From the NCBI RefSeq assembly GCF_000321415.2, contig NC_019902.2, forward strand, positions 1,984,001 through 2,048,000: a stretch of DNA of 64,000 bases. The letters run 5' to 3'. Source of the stretch: Thioalkalivibrio nitratireducens DSM 14787. GTDB taxonomy: Bacteria; Pseudomonadota; Gammaproteobacteria; Ectothiorhodospirales; Ectothiorhodospiraceae. This document shows, piece after piece, positions 1 to 9,623 of this stretch (position 1 is the stretch's first letter; every line of letters begins with the position of its first letter). The position numbers and the translations under genes are program-made. Below the pieces are notes generated by a model. That model saw only the letters and a program-made list of their open reading frames with translations, had not been told where the DNA came from and did no database searches.

Positions 1-1
1 C

Positions 2-1822
2 ATCCGTGGTGTCGCCTATGACACGCCGATCCCCGGCTACGGCGTCTACAACAGCAACCTCCTGCGGCTCTGGGCGGCGGAAGCGACCGAATCCTTCGAC
101 TTCGGCAGCTTCAATGCCGGCGACTACCAGGGCGCAATGCGCAGGAAGATCCGCTCCGAGACGGTCAGCCGGGTCCTGTATCCCAACGACGAACCGGAAA
201 CCGGAAAGCGCCTGCGCCTGCTCCAGGGCTACCTGTTGGTATCCTGTTCCCTGCAGGACATGCTCCGGATCCATCTGGGCAGCGGTGACAGCCTCGACCG
301 GTTCCACCAGCGTTTCGTGGTGCAACTGAACGACACGCATCCCGCGATCGCGGTCGCGGAACTGATGCGCCTGCTGCTCGACGAGCATGGCATGCGGTGG
401 GATCCGGCCTGGGAGCTGACTCGCCGCACATTCGCCTACACCAACCACACGCTGCTGCCCGAGGCACTGGAAAAGTGGCCGCTGCCGCTGTTCGAGGAGA
501 CGCTGCCGCGGCACCTGGAGATCATCTTCGACATCAACCAGTGCTTCCTGGACGAGGTGCGCATACGCTTCCCGCATGACGACGCGCTCGCCACTCGGCT
601 GTCGCTGATCGACGAGACCGGGCCCCGGTACGTGCGCATGGCGCACCTCGCCTGTGTCGGCAGTTTCTCGATCAACGGGGTCGCACGGCTGCATACCGGG
701 CTCCTGACGGACACCGTCCTGCGCGACTTTCATGCGCTGTGGCCCGAGCGTTTCAACAACAAGACCAACGGTGTCTCGCCGCGCCGCTTCAGCAACCTGA
801 GCAACCCCGGCCTCTGCGCGCTGCTCTCCCGGGTGGCGGGCCCGGGCTGGGCCGCCGATGCCGAACGCCTGCGCCTGCTCGAGCCGTATGCCCACCAGCC
901 GGAGATCTACCCGGAATGGCGACGTATCAAGCTCGAGCGCAAGCGTGCGCTGGCCCGGTACATCGCCGCTCAGACCGGCGTCGCAGTCGACCCCGAGTCG
1001 ATGTTTGACGTCCAGGTCAAGCGGATCCACGAGTACAAGCGCCAGCACCTGAACGTGCTGCACATCATTGCGCTTTACAGCCGGATCAAGATGGATCCGG
1101 CACTGGACCCGGTGCCCCGCACGTTCGTATTTGGCGGCAAGGCGGCCCCCGGGTATGCCATGGCCAAGCTGATCATCAAGCTGATTCACTCGGTGGGCGA
1201 AGTCGTGAACCGCGATCCGGCAGTCCGGGATCGTTTGCGGGTGGTGTTCGTACCGGATTTCAACGTCAAGGTAGCCCAGCGCATCTACCCGGCCGCCGAC
1301 CTGTCGGAACAGATCTCGCTCGCGGGAAAGGAGGCCTCGGGCACCGGAAACATGAAGTTCGCGCTGAACGGTGCGCTGACCATCGGGACCCTGGACGGCG
1401 CAAACGTCGAAATCCGGGAGGAAGTAGGTCCGGAGAACTTCTTCCTGTTCGGACTGACCAGCGCCGAGGTGGATGCGCTGAAACGTTCGGGCTACTGCCC
1501 GTACGGCTGCTACCGCGAGAATCCGCTACTGCGAGAGGCAATCGACCTGCTGGCGGAGGGCCTGTTCTCGCACGGCGACCGGGACCTGTTCCGGCCGTTG
1601 GTCGATCACCTGCTGCACCGGGACGACTACATGCTCCTGGCCGACTTCCAGTCCTATGTCGACTGCCAGGACCGGGTGGATCGAGCGTTTCGGGATGCCG
1701 ACTCGTGGACGCGCATGTCGATGCTGAACGTCGCCCGCATGGGGCGCTTTTCCTCCGACCGGGTGGTGCAGGAGTACTGCCGCGACATCTGGAGGCTGGA
1801 GCCGGTGACCATCAGGCCGTAG
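2..1822 (+). CDS. glgP: Glycogen/starch/alpha-glucan phosphorylase, C-terminal part (5' end outside window)
   Basis: The frame is open from base 2, so the gene enters from the left; about 606 residues are present of the roughly 815-850 usual for the family. It removes glucose-1-phosphate from the ends of cytoplasmic alpha-1,4-glucans using pyridoxal phosphate. The PLP site is plain: [10 protein letters not shown], whose Lys forms the Schiff base, followed by [18 protein letters not shown]. The upstream [14 protein letters not shown] and the [12 protein letters not shown] stretches are also family hallmarks. No other glycogen gene is visible in the window. The gene ends 39 bases before the next start on the same strand. 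The family call is firm; the exact substrate (glycogen or maltodextrin) cannot be told. Confidence 0.96.
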   Translation: MRGVAYDTPIPGYGVYNSNLLRLWAAEATESFDFGSFNAGDYQGAMRRKIRSETVSRVLYPNDEPETGKRLRLLQGYLLVSCSLQDMLRIHLGSGDSLDRFHQRFVVQLNDTHPAIAVAELMRLLLDEHGMRWDPAWELTRRTFAYTNHTLLPEALEKWPLPLFEETLPRHLEIIFDINQCFLDEVRIRFPHDDALATRLSLIDETGPRYVRMAHLACVGSFSINGVARLHTGLLTDTVLRDFHALWPERFNNKTNGVSPRRFSNLSNPGLCALLSRVAGPGWAADAERLRLLEPYAHQPEIYPEWRRIKLERKRALARYIAAQTGVAVDPESMFDVQVKRIHEYKRQHLNVLHIIALYSRIKMDPALDPVPRTFVFGGKAAPGYAMAKLIIKLIHSVGEVVNRDPAVRDRLRVVFVPDFNVKVAQRIYPAADLSEQISLAGKEASGTGNMKFALNGALTIGTLDGANVEIREEVGPENFFLFGLTSAEVDALKRSGYCPYGCYRENPLLREAIDLLAEGLFSHGDRDLFRPLVDHLLHRDDYMLLADFQSYVDCQDRVDRAFRDADSWTRMSMLNVARMGRFSSDRVVQEYCRDIWRLEPVTIRP

Positions 1823-1861
1823 GATGTCGCACTGTCACCCGCCTACTACACGGAGCCGCCG

Positions 1862-2545
1862 ATGGCCCAGACCAACCCAACCGACGACGCCCCCCCGGCA
1901 CATGCGCTGCTGCTGGTGGCGCCCGGGTGCCCGCACTGCGCCACGATGCTCGACGGGCTGGGCACACTGGTCAAGGAAGGCACGCTGGCCCGCCTCGAGG
2001 TCGTGAACATCGCCGCCGCACCGTCGGTCGCGGCCGAGTTGTCGGTACGCTCGGTTCCATGGGCACGCGTCGGAGCCTTCGACCTGGCGGGGCTCCACAC
2101 GCTGGAAGAACTCCGACACTGGACACGGCTGGCGGGCGAGGAAAACGGCATGACGCTGTACCTTGCCGACCTGCTCGCGACCGGGCGCCGGTCCCAGGTG
2201 GCAGAACGCGTTCGACAGGATCCCGCATTGCTGCAACGACTGGTGGACCTTCTCGGCGACGATGACACCGGGCTCAGTGTCCGGATCGGAGTGATGGCAA
2301 CCTTCGAGGAGCTGCAGGATTCGGGCATGCTGGATGGACTGGCGGAGTCGCTCGCCCCGCTCACCCGGCATCCGGAGCCCCGAGTACGCGCCGATGGCTG
2401 CCATGCCCTGGCCCTGACCGGTTCGACCGATGCGATCGGGTGGGTCGAATCCTGCACGAACGACCCGGATCCCGAGGTGCGCGAGACCGCGGCCGACGCG
2501 CTCGAAATGCTGGCCAAGGCCCGACCGGCGCGGGAAACACGTTAA
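1862..2545 (+). CDS. Thioredoxin-like fold protein with C-terminal HEAT-type repeats
   Basis: This 227-residue protein starts with a thioredoxin-like segment: LLLVAPGCPHC at about residues 15-25 gives a CPHC redox-type motif, and VRSVPW at about 60-66 is placed like the cis-Pro loop. The second half (about 110-220) is helical, with HEAT/PBS-lyase-like repeats such as HPEPRVRADGCHALAL and DPDPEVRETAADALEML. No signal peptide is seen, so it is probably cytoplasmic. The combination suggests thiol-disulfide chemistry on a protein partner bound by the HEAT part, which is inference. Its stop codon lies inside the first copy of the dispersed repeat that fills the spacer downstream. Confidence 0.75.
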   Translation: MAQTNPTDDAPPAHALLLVAPGCPHCATMLDGLGTLVKEGTLARLEVVNIAAAPSVAAELSVRSVPWARVGAFDLAGLHTLEELRHWTRLAGEENGMTLYLADLLATGRRSQVAERVRQDPALLQRLVDLLGDDDTGLSVRIGVMATFEELQDSGMLDGLAESLAPLTRHPEPRVRADGCHALALTGSTDAIGWVESCTNDPDPEVRETAADALEMLAKARPARETR

Positions 2546-2925
2546 CTCTCATGACCCTAGGCCACCCCCGACCATGAAAGGCGATCGGCCAGAGGGCTGG
2601 CCTCCGGGGGGCGCAGTGCTGTTTAGGGTGGCCCGCGACGTTGGAATCCACCGTGTAGGAGCGAGGCCATGACCGTGACTTTCACGTTAACTGTCATGGC
2701 GCGGGCAGCCACCCCCGATGATGAAAGAGGCGTAGGGCGGAAGAGGCCGAAGGCCGTCATCCGCCGACCGGCGTTGGGGATGCTGCGGGCGCCTGGGCAC
2801 TGCGAACGCCATGTGGCGGATGACGCTGCGCTCTTCCGCCCTACGGGTCGCCAGGGACACGAGACAGGCCGTGACTTTCACGCCAACTGTCATGGCCAGC
2901 GGCCACCCCGCAACATGAAAAGGCG
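2537..2925. repeat. Three copies of a ~50-60 bp dispersed repeat
   Basis: Near-identical blocks sit at 2537-2583, 2672-2732 and 2870-2925. The shared core runs GTGACTTTCACG, then AACTGTCATGGC, then GCCACCCC, then ATGAAAAGGCG, with small variations. The first copy is shortened at its left end and overlaps the TAA stop of the upstream gene. No reading frame crosses the copies, so this looks like a non-coding repeat family. Function is unknown. Confidence 0.75.
2732..2844. repeat. Inverted pair of REP-like units (MITE/BIME-like)
   Basis: GTAGGGCGGAAGAG...CGTCATCCGCC at 2732-2764 returns inverted as GGCGGATGACG...CTCTTCCGCCCTAC at 2815-2844. Each unit is also an imperfect palindrome. Two such units facing each other around about 50 bases is the layout of REP doublets or small MITEs known from proteobacterial intergenic regions. 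The pair lies exactly between copies 2 and 3 of the other repeat. Confidence 0.75.
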
Positions 2926-3005
2926 AGCCACGGAAAGCACGGACAGACACGGAAAAAGGATTTGATTTGTTTCATCTTCCGTGATTTCCGTGTCCTTCCG
3001 TGGCT
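2926..3005. repeat. Large hairpin built from CACGGAA motifs
   Basis: The left arm, AGCCACGGAAAGCACGGA from 2926, pairs with the right arm that ends CCTTCCGTGGCT at 3005, around an AT-rich loop (GGATTTGATTTG). The arms are about 30 bases with few mismatches. It lies downstream of lpxA on the minus strand and could act as a transcription barrier, but there is no clear U-run. The rest of the 2546-3044 spacer holds no gene that I can support. Confidence 0.6.
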
Positions 3006-3044
3006 GGTCTTCCTTGTTCGAGACGGCACGCAGCGCCCGGATCG

Positions 3045-3824
3045 TCAGCTGCGCCCTGCACGCAGGATGCCCCGCGTGCTGGTCTGAATGAATTCCAGCA
3101 GTCGCCTGACCTCGGCCACGTCGGTCTCGGCCAGCAGGCTCGCGACTCGGGCCTTGCGATCGCTGCGCCCCCGTAGAACCTCGGCGAACGCCCGGTGCAG
3201 CGCCTGAATGCCCTCCTCCGGGAAACCCTTGCGGCGCAGCCCCACCTTGTTGATGCCGATCAGCCGGGCGTAATTGCCACTGGCGAGGCAGTACGGCGGA
3301 AGATCGCGGTTCAGCGCGGCCCCCATGCTGGTGAATGCATGCATTCCGACACGGCAGAACTGGTGCACCAGGGTGAACCCGCCCAGCGTGCAGCCGTCCT
3401 GGACCTCAACGTGGCCGGCGAGCGAGGCCGCGTTCGAGAAGATGATGCCGTTGCCGATGATGCAGTCATGGGCGATGTGCACATAGGCCATGATCAGGTT
3501 GTCGTGACCGATGACCGTCTCCCCGCGGCCCTTCTCGGTGCCGCGGCTCAGCGTCGCGCATTCCCGGATCACGTTCCGGTCCCCGATCACCAGGCGTGTC
3601 GGCTCGCCACGGTAGCTGCGATCCTGGGGTGCCTCGCCGACGGAGGCGAACTGGTAGATGCGGTTTTCGCGCCCGATCTCCGTCGGACCCTGTATCACCA
3701 CATGAGGACCGATCCAGGTATCGGCCCCGATTCGTACATTCGCGCCGATCACCGAGAAGGCCCCGACATGCGCCGAAGAGTCGATCTCCGCGCTCGGGTG
3801 GACGTCGGCGCGCGGGTCGATCAT
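3045..3824 (-). CDS. lpxA: UDP-N-acetylglucosamine acyltransferase LpxA
   Basis: LpxA performs the first lipid A step, moving a 3-hydroxyacyl chain from acyl carrier protein to the 3-OH of UDP-GlcNAc in the cytoplasm. The 259-residue product has the left-handed beta-helix hexapeptide pattern ([18 protein letters not shown] and on), the HIAHDC motif with the catalytic His, and [13 protein letters not shown] segments typical of LpxA. I chose the ATG at 3824 ([10 protein letters not shown]) because it overlaps the fabZ stop as ATGA and matches family length; the frame is open slightly further upstream. It is last in the block. lpxB, which usually follows, is absent; the repeat-rich spacer comes instead. 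Confidence 0.96.
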   Translation of the reverse strand: MIDPRADVHPSAEIDSSAHVGAFSVIGANVRIGADTWIGPHVVIQGPTEIGRENRIYQFASVGEAPQDRSYRGEPTRLVIGDRNVIRECATLSRGTEKGRGETVIGHDNLIMAYVHIAHDCIIGNGIIFSNAASLAGHVEVQDGCTLGGFTLVHQFCRVGMHAFTSMGAALNRDLPPYCLASGNYARLIGINKVGLRRKGFPEEGIQALHRAFAEVLRGRSDRKARVASLLAETDVAEVRRLLEFIQTSTRGILRAGRS

Positions 3825-4279
3825 GCGTCGATGTCCTTCCCTGCACACATCAGGTCGGCGGATGCACAGAGATCTTCGCCCACATGCGCCTCGGCAGTGA
3901 AACGCCAGATGCCGCGCACGGTACGCACGTGCTCCACCCGCAGCAGCAGCTGGTCGCCGGGTTCGACCTGGCGGCGGAACCGCGCCTGGTCGATACCTAC
4001 GAACAGGTACAACTGCTGCTTATCCTGGTTGACCCCCCGGTGTTCCTCGGTCTTGAAGGCCAGCAGTCCCGTCGCCTGCGCCAGAGCCTCGAGAATCAGC
4101 ACGCCGGGCATCACCGGCTTGATCGGGAAATGCCCCTGAAAGAAGGGCTCGTTGAAGCTGACGTTCTTGATCGCCGTCAGGTAGCGCCCCGGTTGGTAAT
4201 CGGTCACCCGGTCCACGAGGAGGAAAGGATACCGATGCGGAAGATAGCGCATCACCTCAAGAATGCTCAGACCGTCCAC
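3821..4279 (-). CDS. fabZ: 3-hydroxyacyl-ACP dehydratase FabZ
   Basis: FabZ dehydrates 3-hydroxyacyl-ACP in fatty acid elongation and so competes with LpxA and LpxD for the same substrate pool, which explains its place between them. The 152-residue hot-dog protein shows [11 protein letters not shown] with the catalytic His, the conserved GHFP, and [14 protein letters not shown] carrying the catalytic Glu. Length is normal for the family (about 150). It overlaps lpxA by four bases (ATGA), implying translational coupling, and lies 75 bases after lpxD. Confidence 0.97.
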   Translation of the reverse strand: MDGLSILEVMRYLPHRYPFLLVDRVTDYQPGRYLTAIKNVSFNEPFFQGHFPIKPVMPGVLILEALAQATGLLAFKTEEHRGVNQDKQQLYLFVGIDQARFRRQVEPGDQLLLRVEHVRTVRGIWRFTAEAHVGEDLCASADLMCAGKDIDA

Positions 4280-4354
4280 GTGATCGTTCCCTTCTGTTTG
4301 TTCTGGATTCCGGTGCCGGCGGCACCCCTCCCTACCCTACCGTGCGGGCCTGAA

Positions 4355-5389
4355 TCACTGCCGTTGGCGGCGACCCAGCCTCCGGAGTGCGGCCAGACTG
4401 AAATTCCAGACCCGGGCCTCCTGATGCGGCACGCCCGAGGCATAGTGCCCGGAGCGGGGGATCGACCGCGTCACCAGCGTCATCGCATGGATGGTCACGT
4501 GGTCGGCAATCTGGAGATGCCCGAGTATACCGGCTCCCCCACCGATCGCGCAGTGCTTCCCGATATGCGCGCTTCCCGCGATCCCGGCACAGCCCGCGAT
4601 CGCGGTATGGTCCCCAATGCGTACGTTATGGGCGATATGGACCAGATTATCAATCTTGACACCGCTGCCGATCACGGTATCGTCCAGCGCCCCGCGATCG
4701 ATGGTGGTGTTGGCCCCGATCTCCACCCCGTCACCGATGATCACGGTGCCCAGCTGCTCGACCTTGATCCATTCTCCCTGATCCGCGGCGAATCCGAAGC
4801 CGTCCGCACCGATCACCGCCCCCGGCTGGATGATTACGCCGGATCCGATCCGGACACCGTCCAGGATCGAACAGTTGGCATAAATGTACCCGTCGGCTCC
4901 CACTTCGGCATCGTCGCCAATGACGGTGCCCGCACCGACATGGACACGGGCACCGATGCGGGAACCGGCGCCGATGCTGGCCCCGGCACAGACCCGGGCC
5001 GACGGGTCCACGACCGCCTCCGGGTGGACCCGCGCACCGGCCTCCACGCCCGAATGCACCGGGCGCTTTCGGTACAGCAGCGTGCTCAGCCGGGCGAAGG
5101 CGGCATGCGGATTGGCGACCAGCACAAAGCTGCGGCAGGAGGTATCCAGTTCCGCCGGTGCGACCAGGCCGTCGCGCAGCAGGACGATTCCTCCCGCCGC
5201 ATTCAGTGCCGCGATGTGGTGCCGGGCGGTTGCATAGGAAATATCACCGTCACCCGCCCGATCCAGCGGCGCCAGGCGAAAGCCGCGGCGCTCCGGGGAC
5301 CCGAGGACCCGTCCGTCAAGAAGATCGCCCAGCTCCAGTGCGGCAAGGCCGCGGTCACCGGCGACGCTGCATCGCGGCGATGATGTCAT
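4355..5389 (-). CDS. lpxD: UDP-3-O-(3-hydroxyacyl)glucosamine N-acyltransferase LpxD
   Basis: LpxD adds the second hydroxyacyl chain, at N-2 of the glucosamine, in lipid A synthesis. The 344-residue protein has an N-terminal uridine-binding region (about 1-105), then a long hexapeptide-repeat beta-helix ([13 protein letters not shown] onward), the HIAHNV motif with the catalytic His, GHLQIADHV, and a C-terminal helical tail. The ATG at 5389 puts the first 35 bases inside skp. Homology begins only around residue 15 and I found no better in-frame start, so the start is less certain than the identity. Confidence 0.95.
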   Translation of the reverse strand: MTSSPRCSVAGDRGLAALELGDLLDGRVLGSPERRGFRLAPLDRAGDGDISYATARHHIAALNAAGGIVLLRDGLVAPAELDTSCRSFVLVANPHAAFARLSTLLYRKRPVHSGVEAGARVHPEAVVDPSARVCAGASIGAGSRIGARVHVGAGTVIGDDAEVGADGYIYANCSILDGVRIGSGVIIQPGAVIGADGFGFAADQGEWIKVEQLGTVIIGDGVEIGANTTIDRGALDDTVIGSGVKIDNLVHIAHNVRIGDHTAIAGCAGIAGSAHIGKHCAIGGGAGILGHLQIADHVTIHAMTLVTRSIPRSGHYASGVPHQEARVWNFSLAALRRLGRRQRQ

Positions 5390-5867
5390 CGGTTATGTCG
5401 ATACGTTCACTGGAATACAGCACGTTGCGTTCGGTGAGGATCAGGTCGATGTCCCGTTCCCGGGCCAAATCGATGATCGCATCGTTGATCATTCGCTGGA
5501 GCTTCGCCAGTTCCTCGTTGCGCCGGACGTTCAGGTCTTCGGTAAAGCTTTCCTGCGCCCGGCGGAATTCGCGCGAGCGTGCAGTGAACTCGCGCTCCAG
5601 GTCCGCTCGCTGGTTCGCGGTCATCAACTCGCCTTCGCGCTCGAGCCGATCCCGCAGCTTCTGGAGCTCCTCGCGCTCGGCGACCAGTTGCGAATCACGC
5701 GGTGAGAACTCGCGTTCGAGTTCGCGCATGGCCTGGGCCGCCTGAGGCGAATCTTCCAGGATCCGGTTCATCGTGACGAACGCCACGTTCTGTGCCACCA
5801 GCACCCCCGGCCACAACACCGCGCCGTAGACCAGCGCGCTGGCGACGATGGCGGTCCAAGTCTTCAT
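5355..5867 (-). CDS. skp: Periplasmic chaperone Skp/OmpH
   Basis: Skp is a trimeric periplasmic holdase that carries unfolded outer-membrane proteins to the BAM complex, consistent with bamA immediately upstream. The 170-residue product starts with a signal peptide ([15 protein letters not shown]... ending near LVAQ), then beta strand [15 protein letters not shown] and a long charged coiled-coil arm (about 45-125, rich in E, R and Q). The ATG at 5867 is chosen because AGGAGG lies seven bases upstream; the frame is open five codons further. The 3' end overlaps lpxD by 35 bases. Confidence 0.93.
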   Translation of the reverse strand: MKTWTAIVASALVYGAVLWPGVLVAQNVAFVTMNRILEDSPQAAQAMRELEREFSPRDSQLVAEREELQKLRDRLEREGELMTANQRADLEREFTARSREFRRAQESFTEDLNVRRNEELAKLQRMINDAIIDLARERDIDLILTERNVLYSSERIDITDDIIAAMQRRR

Positions 5868-5924
5868 GCACCCTCCTGCCACATGGGTGAAATTGCAGTC
5901 ATGCGGGGCATCCCTGGTCCCGTT

Positions 5925-8210
5925 CTAGAACGCAGCCCCGAGCAAGAACTGCACGCTCTGCGTTTCATCGCCGCTCTTCTCGCGCAGCGGCACACCGTAG
6001 CTCAGCGTCAGCGGGCCCACCGGAGACATCCAGGTCATCGCCAGACCGGCAGACACCCGAAGTTCGTCAGGCTCGAAGTCGCTGACGCGCTCGAATACCT
6101 GTCCGGCATCGACAAAGGAGCTCATGCGCACCGCGTCGTTGTCCGCGGCAAACGGCAGCGGGAAATACAACTCGACGGAACCGGTGGTGCGGAAGCTGCC
6201 TCCGAAGGGCTCGTCGTTGCTGTCACGCGGTCCGAGGCTATTGTCCTTGAAGCCCCGCACCGAGCGGATACCGCCACCGAAGTAGTGTTCGAAGAAAGGC
6301 AGCCCATCCGTACCGCCGTAGCCGTCACCATAGCCGACGCCCGCCGACAGACTGAGCGAGTAGGTATCGGAGAGCTTGAAGATTTCCTGACCCGAATAGT
6401 TCAAGCGGTAATACTGCAGGTCACTCCCGGGGAGGACCAGTTCGGCACCGACGCGGTGCCGCCGACCGGAAGCCGCGAAGATCACGCTGTCCCGCGTATC
6501 GTGGGTATAGGACACCTCGGTCGAGAACAGGTTGTAGCGGTCGCCCTCGCGGTCGATGAAATCGAGGATCTCCCCCGGGGTACTCGCAACCGTGACGATC
6601 TCGACATCCTCCAACTGCGGTCGGATGGTCACGGTCCCGAACTCGGACAGCGGGATGCCGTAGGTCACGTTCGCCCCGAGCCGGTTGGTCGCAAAACGCG
6701 AAATATCGGCTTCTTCCGCGTCGAGCTCCTGGTAGAAGACCGAGAACCCGCGGCTCGCACCGTGGATCGTGTAATGCGGGTTCAGCACGCTGAAGTTCAC
6801 CAGCTGCGAGACATCGCTGCGGCTGAGCGAGATCGAGACCCGGTTGCCACTGCCCAGGAAATTATCCTGGGTCAGGCTGCCGGTGAGCAAGAGCCCCTGG
6901 TTCTGGGAGAACCCCGCTCCGAGCGACAGGGCCCCGGACATCCGTTCGACCACCGCAATCTCGAGATCGACCTCGTCGTCGCTCCCGGCGACTCGGCGCG
7001 TCTCGATGTTCACCCTCTCGACGAACGGGAGACGCTGCACACGGACCCGCGATCGGTCGACCTGGTCGCCATTGAACCAGGCTCCCTCCATCTGGCGCAG
7101 CTCGCGACGGTACACGGTCTCCAGGGTCCGGCTGTTACCGGTGATGCTGATCCGGCGCACGTATACACGCGGCCCCGGGTCGACGAAAAAGGTCAATGCG
7201 ATTTCCCGGGTGTCCTCGTCAACCTCCGGGATCGGATTCACGTTGGCAAACGCGAACCCGTCCGTGGTCAGACGGCGGGAGATGCGCTCGGCGGATTCCA
7301 CCACCTCGCGGCGGGAGAACACCTCACCGGGCTGTACCTCGATCAGTTCGCGCAGCTCCTCGGCCGGCACGATCAGATCGCCCGCGAGATCCACCGATCC
7401 GATCCGGTACTGCTCGCCCTCGTCGATGTTGATCGTGATGTAGATATCCTTGCGGTCGGGGGTCAGCGTCACCTGGGTGGAATCGATATCGAAATTCAGG
7501 AACCCTTCATCGAGATAATGCGAGCGCAGCTGTTCCAGATCGCCGGAGAGCTTCTGGCGGGAATAGTGGTCACGCCGGCTCAGAAAAGCCCACCAGCGCG
7601 GGACACCGGACTCGAACCGCCGGGTCAAGGCGCGATCGTCAAAGGTCTCATTGCCCACGACGTTCACTTCGCGGATCCGGGCCACCTGGCCTTCCGCGAT
7701 CGTGATCTCCACGTCGACCCGGTTGCGCGGCAGCTCGGTGATCTCGATGTCGATCTGTACGTTGTAGCGCCCGCGCGCGAGGTACTGCTGCCGCAACTCG
7801 TTCTCGATGCGGTCGAGGATGGTGCGGTTGAATACCCGCCCGCGCTGCAGACCGACCCCCTGCAGGGCGTCGGTCAGCGCATCGGTCGGGATGTCGCGGT
7901 TGCCCGAGAACCGGATGTCGTTGATCGCCGGTCGCTCCTGCACGATCACGACCAGCACGTCGCCGCGCCGCGCCACCTCCACGTCGCTGAAAAAACCGGT
8001 CTGGAACAGCGCGCGGATCACTTCGGGGCTGCGCGCATCGTCGAACACGTCGCCGACCTGAACGGGCAGGTAGGTCAACGTCGTTCCAGCGGTGATGCGC
8101 TCGAGCCCCTCGATCTCGATGTCCTCGATCACGTAGGTCGGCGCCCAGGCCATCCCGGAAGCCAGCAGCAGTCCGCACAGCGTCAAGGTCTGCAATAGGT
8201 GTCGCGTCAT
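5925..8210 (-). CDS. bamA: Outer membrane assembly factor BamA (Omp85)
   Basis: BamA is the essential barrel that folds and inserts outer-membrane proteins. The 761-residue precursor has a signal peptide (MTRHLLQTLTLCGLLLASGMAWA), five POTRA domains (about 25-420, beginning YVIEDIEIEGLERI) and a C-terminal 16-strand barrel. The loop-6 VRGF motif is present (GIRSVRGFKDNSLGPRD), and the protein ends in Phe as expected for a barrel beta-signal. It lies between rseP and skp, the usual gammaproteobacterial order. Confidence 0.97.
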   Translation of the reverse strand: MTRHLLQTLTLCGLLLASGMAWAPTYVIEDIEIEGLERITAGTTLTYLPVQVGDVFDDARSPEVIRALFQTGFFSDVEVARRGDVLVVIVQERPAINDIRFSGNRDIPTDALTDALQGVGLQRGRVFNRTILDRIENELRQQYLARGRYNVQIDIEITELPRNRVDVEITIAEGQVARIREVNVVGNETFDDRALTRRFESGVPRWWAFLSRRDHYSRQKLSGDLEQLRSHYLDEGFLNFDIDSTQVTLTPDRKDIYITINIDEGEQYRIGSVDLAGDLIVPAEELRELIEVQPGEVFSRREVVESAERISRRLTTDGFAFANVNPIPEVDEDTREIALTFFVDPGPRVYVRRISITGNSRTLETVYRRELRQMEGAWFNGDQVDRSRVRVQRLPFVERVNIETRRVAGSDDEVDLEIAVVERMSGALSLGAGFSQNQGLLLTGSLTQDNFLGSGNRVSISLSRSDVSQLVNFSVLNPHYTIHGASRGFSVFYQELDAEEADISRFATNRLGANVTYGIPLSEFGTVTIRPQLEDVEIVTVASTPGEILDFIDREGDRYNLFSTEVSYTHDTRDSVIFAASGRRHRVGAELVLPGSDLQYYRLNYSGQEIFKLSDTYSLSLSAGVGYGDGYGGTDGLPFFEHYFGGGIRSVRGFKDNSLGPRDSNDEPFGGSFRTTGSVELYFPLPFAADNDAVRMSSFVDAGQVFERVSDFEPDELRVSAGLAMTWMSPVGPLTLSYGVPLREKSGDETQSVQFLLGAAF

Positions 8211-8249
8211 ATCCGTCGCCAGGTAGATCGAGCCACAAGCGCCGCCGGA

Positions 8250-9611
8250 CTAGCCGAACAGGCGCGTGATGTCGTTGTACAGCGCCAGCATCATCAGCCC
8301 GGCGATCGCCACCAGCCCGAGTTGCTGGCCGATCAGCTGTGTCCGCTCGGAGACCGCGCTGCCCTTGATCCATTCCACCAGATTGAACATCAGGTGGCCG
8401 CCATCCAGCACCGGAATCGGCAGGAGATTAATGATACCGAGCGAGACACTGACGAGCGCAAGGAACCCGAGGAAGGCCGTGATACCGATGATCGCGGTCA
8501 TGCCCGCGAACTCAGCGATTGTAACCGGTCCGGCGATGTTTTTGACCGACGCCTCGCCAATGATCATCCGTCCGAGCACTCGCAGAGTCAGGATGCTGAC
8601 CTCCCAGGTCCGAGCCACGCCCGCCACCAGCCCGTCCACCGGCCCCAGGCGCACCAGCGTGGAGATCTCCCGCAACTGCGGCTGATCGGTATCCACGCCC
8701 GCACCGATGCGCCCGTGCCGCTCACCATCGGTCTCGACCTCGGCGGGAACCACGGTCAGCTCGATCGTATCGCCGTTGCGGATCACCCGCAGCTGCAGGG
8801 GCTGACCGGGAGCCGCCTGGATGGCCGCCACCCAGGTTTCCCAAGTCTCGACGCCGTCGCCGTCGACACTGACGACGCGGTCCCCCGGCTGCAGCCCACC
8901 CTCCGCGGCCGGGCTACCGCGCTCGACGCTCCCGATCAGCGGCTCCAGCGCGGGCCGGTAGGGACGCAGGCCCAAACGCGTGAGAAACTGGCCTTCGCCG
9001 AGCAGTTCGCGCCGATTCTCCAGCGCGATACTGCGCACCCGTTCGCGGCCGTCACGGTCGATCACGACCACCGACACTTCGTCGGCGCGGACCGCGTGGT
9101 CGAGCAGGCGCAGATTGGCCTGATCCCAGTCCTGAACCCGGTGTCGGCCGACCATTCGGATCTCGTCACCGAATTGCATCCCGCTGGCCGCCGCGGCACT
9201 CCCCGGTTCCACCTCCCCGACGACCGGCTTCAGCCCCGGCACGCCAATCATGAACATCAGTGCATAGGCCACCATCGCGAACAGGAAATTCGCGGCCGGC
9301 CCGGCGACGATCACGAAACTGCGGGCGGCCAGCGGCTTGCGGTTGAAGGCACGCCCGGCATCGCGCTCCGGAACCGGCGCCTCGCGCTCGTCGAGCATCT
9401 TCACGTAACCGCCCAGCGGGATCGCCGCCACCACGAACTCCGTGCGGTCGCGACCGAACAGGCGGCGATAGATCGGCTTGCCAAAGCCGACGGAGAAGCG
9501 CAGCACCTTCACGCCCATCAGCCGGGCCGCCAGGTAATGGCCGTACTCGTGCACGGTGACGAGGACGCCGATAGCCACGATGAACGCGGCGAGGCTGGTC
9601 AGGATAGTCAT
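8250..9611 (-). CDS. rseP: Site-2 zinc metalloprotease RseP
   Basis: RseP is an inner-membrane intramembrane protease that releases the envelope-stress sigma factor by cutting its anti-sigma factor, and clears signal-peptide remnants. The 453-residue protein has HEYGH (HExxH zinc motif) in the first membrane helix at about residues 21-25, two PDZ domains between about 115 and 310, and the LDG-type third active-site motif NLLPIPVLDGGHLMF near residue 395. It lies 12 bases after dxr and next to bamA, linking envelope stress sensing to barrel assembly. Confidence 0.96.
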   Translation of the reverse strand: MTILTSLAAFIVAIGVLVTVHEYGHYLAARLMGVKVLRFSVGFGKPIYRRLFGRDRTEFVVAAIPLGGYVKMLDEREAPVPERDAGRAFNRKPLAARSFVIVAGPAANFLFAMVAYALMFMIGVPGLKPVVGEVEPGSAAAASGMQFGDEIRMVGRHRVQDWDQANLRLLDHAVRADEVSVVVIDRDGRERVRSIALENRRELLGEGQFLTRLGLRPYRPALEPLIGSVERGSPAAEGGLQPGDRVVSVDGDGVETWETWVAAIQAAPGQPLQLRVIRNGDTIELTVVPAEVETDGERHGRIGAGVDTDQPQLREISTLVRLGPVDGLVAGVARTWEVSILTLRVLGRMIIGEASVKNIAGPVTIAEFAGMTAIIGITAFLGFLALVSVSLGIINLLPIPVLDGGHLMFNLVEWIKGSAVSERTQLIGQQLGLVAIAGLMMLALYNDITRLFG

Positions 9612-9623
9612 CGATTCAGTCTG

